Source of the DNA: HGM13006 sp963649625
Lineage (GTDB): Bacteria; Bacillota; Clostridia; Oscillospirales; Oscillospiraceae
DNA: 5,105 nt
Assembly (NCBI GenBank): GCA_963649625.1
Contig: CAVJIP010000170.1
Coordinates: forward strand, 1-5,105
Direction of reading: 5' to 3'
Shown piece after piece: positions 1 to 3,590 of this stretch; the stretch's first letter is position 1, and every line of letters starts with the position of its first letter. A model generated the notes under the pieces. That model was not told the origin of the DNA. It searched no databases and saw nothing but the letters and a program-made list of their open reading frames with translations. A program made the translations under genes and the position numbers.

Positions 1-1756
1 GCACTATGACGTGATTTATATGTCGGCGCAGATGCTGGTGGCCAACTCCCTGGAGCATGGCTATCTGGTGGGCAGCCGTGGCTCCGTTGGCTCCTCTCTG
101 GTGGCCTTTATGTCCGGCATCACGGAGGTGAACTCCCTGCCGGCCCATTATCGCTGCCCCAAGTGCAAGCACACGGATTTTGCCGCAGGGGAGGGCTACG
201 GCTGCGGCGCAGATATGCCGGACGCAGTTTGCCCGGTCTGCGGAGAGAAGTACGCCAAGGACGGCTTTGACATTCCCTTTGAAACCTTCCTGGGCTTCGG
301 CGGCGACAAGGTGCCGGATATTGACCTGAACTTTTCCGGGGAATATCAAGCCAAGGCCCATGCCTACTGCATCGAGATGTTCGGCTCCAGCCATGTGTTC
401 CGGGCGGGCACTATTGGCACCGTGGCGGAAAAGACCGCCTACGGCTATGCCATGAAGTACCTCCAGGAGCGGGGCCTGAGCGCCTCCAAGGCCGAGGAAA
501 ACCGGCTGGCGGCAGGCTGCACCGGGGTCAAGCGCACCACCGGCCAGCATCCGGGAGGTCTGGTGGTGATTCCCGGGGACAAGGAAATCTATGACTTCTG
601 CCCGGTGCAGCATCCGGCGGATGATACCAGTACGGACATTATCACCACCCATTTTGAATACCACTGCATGGAGGAAAACCTGCTGAAGCTGGATATGCTG
701 GGCCACGATGACCCCACCATGATTCGTATGCTGGAGGACATGACCGGGGTGGATGCCAAGAAAATCCCCTTGGACGACCCGGAAACCATGGCAATTTTCA
801 AATCGGCGGAGCCTCTGGGCCTTACCAATGATGACCCCATTGTGGGGAAAACCGGATCTATCGGCATCCCGGAGTTCGGCACGGCCTTTACCCGGCAAAT
901 GCTGGTGGATACCCAGCCGGACGGCTTTGATATGCTGGTGCGGCTGTCGGGCTTTTCCCATGGTACGGACGTGTGGCTGGGCAACGCCAAGGATTTGATT
1001 CTCTCCGGCACGGCCACGGTGAAGGAGACGGTGGGATGCCGGGACGACATTATGCTGTTTCTGATTTCCAAGGGCATGGAGCCCAAGATGGCCTTTAAGA
1101 TCATGGAGGCGGTTCGGAAGGGAAAGGTCAAAAAAGGCGGCTTTCAGGAGGGCTGGGTGGAGAAAATGCAGGAGCTGGGCGTACCCCAGTGGTACATAGA
1201 CTCTCTGGCAAAAATTGCCTATTTGTTCCCCAAGGCCCATGCGGTGGCCTATGTGATGATGGCCTTCCGGATCGCCTGGTTTAAGGTGCATGAGCCGCTG
1301 GCCTTTTACAGCGCCTATTTTTACCGAAAGAGCCAGAAGGGCGGCTTTGACGCCCAGATGATGACCCAGGGCCTGGAGGAGGTCAGAAAGCACATTGACC
1401 GCATTAAAAGCGACCCGGAGGCCACAGACAAGGACGAGGACCTGATGACGACCCTGGAGGCCTGCTATGAATTTTATCTTCGGGGCTTCCGGTTTGCACC
1501 CATTGACATCTACAAATCCCATGCCACCAAGTTCAATATTGAAAACGGCAGCCTCCTGCCGCCCTTTGTGGCGGTGTCGGGCCTGGGAGAAAGCGCAGCC
1601 TGGGACATTGTGGAGGGACGAAAGGGGCAGAGCTTTGTGTCCATTGAGGAATTTAGCGCAGCCTGCCCCAAGGTTTCCAAGACCCACTTGGAGCAGCTAA
1701 GAAATCTGGGGGCCTTTGGAGAGCTGCCGGAGACCTCGCAGGTGACGTTGTTTTGA
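1..1756 (+). CDS. polC: DNA polymerase III PolC-type alpha subunit, C-terminal 584 residues (5' partial)
   Basis: This is the catalytic C-terminal part of the replicative DNA polymerase of Firmicutes, which extends DNA at the fork. The frame is open to the left edge (codons from base 2, reading HYDVIYM), so the start lies outside; PolC proteins are usually about 1,400 residues. Visible in order are the GSRGSVGSS segment, a four-cysteine zinc-binding cluster (CPKC at 155-166 and CPVC at 230-241), and the palm motif PDIDLNFSGEYQ, with the catalytic-type aspartates at 317-325. Then come RAGTIGTVAEKTAYG, the GQHPGGLVVIP block, KLDMLGHDDPT, and the FPKAHAVAYVMMAFRIAWFK helix region. The protein ends in QVTLF (1739-1753), a good match to the beta-clamp-binding pentapeptide expected at the PolC C terminus. 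No frameshift or missing block is visible. The gene is visibly richer in G and C than everything downstream. The next gene starts 59 bases later, with no obvious terminator between them. Confidence 0.97.
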   Translation, partial: HYDVIYMSAQMLVANSLEHGYLVGSRGSVGSSLVAFMSGITEVNSLPAHYRCPKCKHTDFAAGEGYGCGADMPDAVCPVCGEKYAKDGFDIPFETFLGFGGDKVPDIDLNFSGEYQAKAHAYCIEMFGSSHVFRAGTIGTVAEKTAYGYAMKYLQERGLSASKAEENRLAAGCTGVKRTTGQHPGGLVVIPGDKEIYDFCPVQHPADDTSTDIITTHFEYHCMEENLLKLDMLGHDDPTMIRMLEDMTGVDAKKIPLDDPETMAIFKSAEPLGLTNDDPIVGKTGSIGIPEFGTAFTRQMLVDTQPDGFDMLVRLSGFSHGTDVWLGNAKDLILSGTATVKETVGCRDDIMLFLISKGMEPKMAFKIMEAVRKGKVKKGGFQEGWVEKMQELGVPQWYIDSLAKIAYLFPKAHAVAYVMMAFRIAWFKVHEPLAFYSAYFYRKSQKGGFDAQMMTQGLEEVRKHIDRIKSDPEATDKDEDLMTTLEACYEFYLRGFRFAPIDIYKSHATKFNIENGSLLPPFVAVSGLGESAAWDIVEGRKGQSFVSIEEFSAACPKVSKTHLEQLRNLGAFGELPETSQVTLF

Positions 1757-1803
1757 GGATAGGCTGAGGGTTGTATGGATAAGGAAAAGTGTATCGTGAT
1801 GAT

Positions 1804-1810
1804 GGGAGGA
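1804..1810 (+). promoter_or_regulatory. Shine-Dalgarno site that fixes the start of the YHGS-motif gene
   Basis: GGGAGGA lies 5 bases before the ATG at 1816, which is near-ideal spacing. An in-frame GTG at 1789 would add nine residues (MYRDDGRIT) and is preceded by a weaker AAGGAAAA. The ATG is preferred because its site is stronger and because the YHGS motif then falls at residues 4-7, near the N terminus as in related-looking proteins. Confidence 0.7.
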
Positions 1811-1815
1811 TTACA

Positions 1816-2388
1816 ATGAAGCTCTACCATGGCAGCAACACCCTGGACATAGAGATGCTGGAGCCTCGTCTTGCAGATCATGACAGGCCCTACATCTATC
1901 TGACAATAAACCCGGTGGTTGCGGTACTCTATCTCTCCAACGCAGTGGAGCGTCCTTATTACTGGTTTCCCTACGGCTATCGGAAGGATGGCGTTGTGGA
2001 GTACAGTGAGCTGTTTCCCAATGCGCTAAGAGAAGCGGCGGAGGGGAAAAGTGGCTGTATTTATACGGTGGAGGCGGAAGAAGGCGCAGTCATTCCGTTT
2101 CCGGGAAATCCAAATGCAAGGCTGGGAACAGTGCCGTTGAAGGTTCAGGAAACATTGTATATCCCAGACTGCTATCAGTGGTTGATGGAGCAGGAGCAGA
2201 AGGGCTTGTTTGCGGTCAGCCGATTTGAGGAGAAAACGGAGTACTCCCTAAATTGGTGGTATGATGCGGTTTTGCGGTATATCACGGAGAAACGCATGAT
2301 GGAAACGCCGGAGTGCTCCTATGGGAAATTTGTGCAGGAAAAATTTCCTTGGATTTGGGAAAAGTATATAGGGCAGATGAAGCTATGA
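1816..2388 (+). CDS. Hypothetical protein with an N-terminal YHGS motif, possible ADP-ribosyltransferase-fold domain
   Basis: This is a soluble-looking 190-residue protein with no signal peptide or membrane segment. The N terminus reads MKLYHGSN and is followed by an IYLTINPVVAVLYL segment (residues 27-40). That pairing, a [L/F]YHGS strand and then an aromatic-LT strand leading into an Ala-containing helix, resembles DUF3990-like and other H-Y-E ADP-ribosyltransferase-fold proteins. In that reading His5, Tyr28 and possibly Glu112 (in VQETLYIPD) would line the NAD pocket. The residue assignment is inferred by eye, not from an alignment. The C-terminal third is rich in Trp, Tyr and Lys/Glu and is not recognised. 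No antitoxin-like partner gene is adjacent. It follows polC by 59 bases and precedes the Nudix gene by 99 bases, so it may be read through from polC. That it is a real gene is well supported by its ribosome site and clean length; its function is uncertain. Confidence 0.85.
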   Translation: MKLYHGSNTLDIEMLEPRLADHDRPYIYLTINPVVAVLYLSNAVERPYYWFPYGYRKDGVVEYSELFPNALREAAEGKSGCIYTVEAEEGAVIPFPGNPNARLGTVPLKVQETLYIPDCYQWLMEQEQKGLFAVSRFEEKTEYSLNWWYDAVLRYITEKRMMETPECSYGKFVQEKFPWIWEKYIGQMKL

Positions 2389-2487
2389 AATGATTTTTTG
2401 TGTCAACCTCAAACCCGGAGCAAAATAGGAATGCCTTGTACAGAGCGGCAGCGGACTATGCCGATGAAAGCAGAAAGGAAGCTATAA

Positions 2488-2946
2488 ATGGCGCGGGAAG
2501 AAAAAACAATTTTGACCAATATGTGTATGGTATACGATGATAACGGAAATATCCTGGTGGAGGATCGAAGCAAACCGGAGTGGCCGGGCATCACCTTCCC
2601 CGGCGGCCATGTGGAGCATGGGGAGTCCTTTGTGGCTTCGGTGATTCGGGAGGTCAAGGAGGAAACCGGGCTGGACATTGAAAAGCCCGTTCTCTGCGGC
2701 GTTAAGCAGTGGTATGTTGAGGAAAATATCCGATATGTGGTGTTGTTTTTCAAGACCAATCGGTTTTCTGGTACAATCCACGCCTCTGACGAGGGAGAGG
2801 TGTACTGGATGCCAAAGGAGAAGTTGCGGGAGTGCAGGTTGGCAAACGACATGGATGAAATGTTTGAGATTTTTGAATCCGACGAGTTGACAGAGTTTTA
2901 TTACTACTATAATGAGGACGGAAGCTGGGGACATACCGTGCTGTGA
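2488..2946 (+). CDS. Nudix hydrolase, MutT/8-oxo-dGTP-diphosphatase-like
   Basis: This 152-residue Nudix family protein would hydrolyse a nucleoside diphosphate linked to another moiety, using Mg2+ or a similar metal. The Nudix box is perfect: G40, five residues, E46, seven residues, R54-E55-V56-x-E58-E59-x-G61-L62 (bases 2605-2673). It is preceded by the typical FPGGHVEHGES entry. The N terminus (TILTNMCMVYDDNGNILVED) is the usual first strand pair, and the C-terminal half (GEVYWMPKEKL) matches the family's 'W-M-P' strand and helix. Many MutT/YtkD-like proteins with this layout act on oxidised dGTP, but substrate cannot be read from sequence alone. The start is the ATG after AAAGGAA (2474-2480), 7 bases away. 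Sitting downstream of polC would suit nucleotide-pool cleansing, though that is only an inference. Confidence 0.93.
   Translation: MAREEKTILTNMCMVYDDNGNILVEDRSKPEWPGITFPGGHVEHGESFVASVIREVKEETGLDIEKPVLCGVKQWYVEENIRYVVLFFKTNRFSGTIHASDEGEVYWMPKEKLRECRLANDMDEMFEIFESDELTEFYYYYNEDGSWGHTVL
2887..2913 (+). promoter_or_regulatory. Candidate sigma-A promoter inside the 3' end of the Nudix gene
   Basis: Exact consensus boxes TTGACA (2887-2892) and TATAAT (2908-2913) are present. The spacer is 15 bases, shorter than the usual 16-18, which would weaken the promoter. It points at the mini-ORF (2959) and the phosphatase gene (3004). The boxes also encode ordinary Nudix residues (ELTEFYYYYN), so coincidence is possible. 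Confidence 0.35.
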
Positions 2947-2958
2947 GGAGGGGAAATT

Positions 2959-2994
2959 GTGGAGGAATATTACGGAACATCTGTGCATTTTTAG
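2959..2994 (+). CDS. Possible 11-codon leader ORF between Nudix and phosphatase genes
   Basis: A GTG-started ORF reads MEEYYGTSVHF and ends in TAG. A strong GGAGG (2947-2951) lies 7 bases upstream, just after the Nudix stop. Its stop codon overlaps the first bases of the phosphatase ribosome site AGGAGG (2993-2998), an arrangement typical of translational coupling. No homologue is recognised, and an ORF this short with a non-ATG start can arise by chance. It might also be the start of a gene lost by deletion. Confidence 0.2.
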   Translation: MEEYYGTSVHF

Positions 2995-3271
2995 GAGGTT
3001 TATATGCGGTTTGTTATTTGCATTCAACACACACAGTCTGTCCATCACACCAACGGAATGGTTGGATCGTGGACAGACTGGGATATTACCAATATTGGCA
3101 TTCAGCAGGCAAACAGGATTGGAGAAAACCTCAAGAAAAAGTTTTTACAAACTTCCTTTGTGATGTATTCCTCCGATTTACTTCGTGCAAAGCATACGGC
3201 TGAAATTGTTGGCTCTTATCTGGGGCTATCTCCAATGCTTGCAGCCGAGCTTAGAGAACGCAGACTTGGAA

Positions 3272-3307
3272 AACGTACCTTATGCACTTCAACGCATAAG
3301 GAACGTT
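3272..3307. repeat. 36-bp lox/FRT-like imperfect palindrome, candidate tyrosine-recombinase core site
   Basis: The left arm is AACGTACCTTATGC (3272-3285) and the right arm GCATAAGGAACGTT (3294-3307). They are inverted repeats with 13 of 14 positions paired (one A-A mismatch, 3277/3302), separated by the asymmetric 8-base spacer ACTTCAAC (3286-3293). Arms of 11-14 bases around a 6-8-base spacer are the known layout of tyrosine-recombinase crossover sites (loxP, FRT, dif). It lies about 95 bases beyond the end of a tyrosine recombinase remnant and exactly where the phosphatase gene breaks, which fits an element end or attachment site. A hairpin at the RNA level, such as a + strand terminator without a T-run, is the alternative. 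Confidence 0.55.
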
Positions 3308-3341
3308 ATGAACAGAAATCAATTATGTATAGCACCTCCTT

Positions 3342-3381
3342 AAAAAGCAGTGAAACAGAGCAAATTGCCCTGTTTCACTGC
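3342..3381 (-). terminator. Intrinsic terminator for the recombinase remnant
   Basis: A perfect 12-bp stem joins GCAGTGAAACAG (3347-3358) and CTGTTTCACTGC (3370-3381) over an 11-base loop that can form a further small stem. On the - strand the stem is followed at once by TTTTT (3346-3342). It begins 20 bases after the recombinase stop codon. On the + strand the tail after the stem (GCATAATATTTTGG) is a poor T-run, so the - strand is the likely direction of action. Confidence 0.8.
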
Positions 3382-3401
3382 GCATAATATTTTGGATTTT
3401 G

Positions 3402-3590
3402 TTAGCCAAGCGAGGACAACCACGCAATCAACTCATCATCCTGTTCCCAATGAGATGCCTTTGGAAGATCAAGGTGGGCTGTCGCTTTCTCCAAAACAGC
3501 TCGCTTGGCTTCGTTGTCTGCTCTGGCATAGATCTCAGTGGTAGAGATATCAGCGTGCCCCAGATAGTCTTTAATGAAAAGGGGATTACG
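3402..3590 (-). pseudogene. Tyrosine recombinase/integrase, C-terminal remnant (5' truncated)
   Basis: On the - strand, in a different frame from the long overlapping ORF, 62 residues read as the end of a site-specific tyrosine recombinase: RNPLFIKDYLGHADIS, then TTEIYARADNEAKRAVLEKA, then a helical tail ending DDELIAWLSSLG and TAA (3404-3402). The LGH box histidine (codon 3557-3555) and the nucleophilic tyrosine of IYARAD (codon 3530-3528) are both present. The upstream H-x-x-R box, the first catalytic arginine and the DNA-binding domain are absent. The frame is closed by a TGA at 3593-3591, immediately before recognisable sequence begins. The style (TTEIYARAD with a KR..LEKA helix) recalls recombinases of Firmicute transposons that carry several recombinases in tandem, but the subfamily is not certain. 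The intact 3' end plus its terminator suggests that this side is the original gene end and that the 5' side was cut away at about 3590. Confidence 0.88.

Larger units (their letters stand above)
3004..3387 (+). pseudogene. Histidine phosphatase (phosphoglycerate-mutase-like) family protein, 3' truncated
   Basis: The frame gives 127 residues, but only about the first 90 look like the family. The start ATG has AGGAGG 5 bases upstream. The catalytic N-terminal motif is CIQHTQS (His9), in place of the classical RHG[Q/E]. It is followed by the NGMVGSWTDWDIT loop, a helix, MYSSDLLRAKHTAEIV (Arg61 in the conserved 'S-S-x-x-x-R-A-x-x-T-A' segment), and AAELRERRLGK, which carries the expected acidic residue Glu85. 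After Lys90 (3271-3273) the sequence becomes low-similarity (RTLCTSTHKERY and on) and ends in a terminator stem. Members normally run to about 200 residues and include a second catalytic histidine (S-H-G type), which is missing here. The break coincides with the start of the palindrome at 3272. As it stands the product should be inactive; an alternative is that the sequence joins two unrelated contigs here. Confidence 0.8.

Noticed and set aside
589..1131. 180-codon - strand ORF within polC
   Set aside because: It is antisense to well-conserved polymerase sequence; composition and motifs fit only the + strand reading.
3004..3271. The QHT motif as proof of a dead enzyme
   Set aside because: The remaining N-terminal motifs are intact, and QH-type variants appear plausible in the superfamily. 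The convincing evidence of inactivation is the missing C-terminal half.
3272..3307. Palindrome as an integron attC site
   Set aside because: It lacks the RYYYAAC and GTTRRRY boxes and the attC bulge structure; the symmetrical arms with an 8-base spacer fit a lox-type core better.
3250..3341. - strand AAGGAGG (3341-3335) and a following short TTG-started frame
   Set aside because: It lies just after the terminator, the only start codon is about 12 bases away, and the peptide is 23 residues with no recognisable content. The CACCTCCTT on the + strand is simply its complement, not a 16S rRNA end.
3248..3343. Alternative + frame after the phosphatase break, reading SLENADLENVPYALQRIRNV and on
   Set aside because: It looks protein-like but has no start or ribosome site, crosses the palindrome and ends soon after; no family is recognised.
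3272..3383. The two stem-loops as the left and right ends of an IS200/IS605-type element or a MITE
   Set aside because: Only about 110 bases separate them, the two stems are unrelated in sequence, and the second is fully explained as a T-tailed terminator on the - strand.
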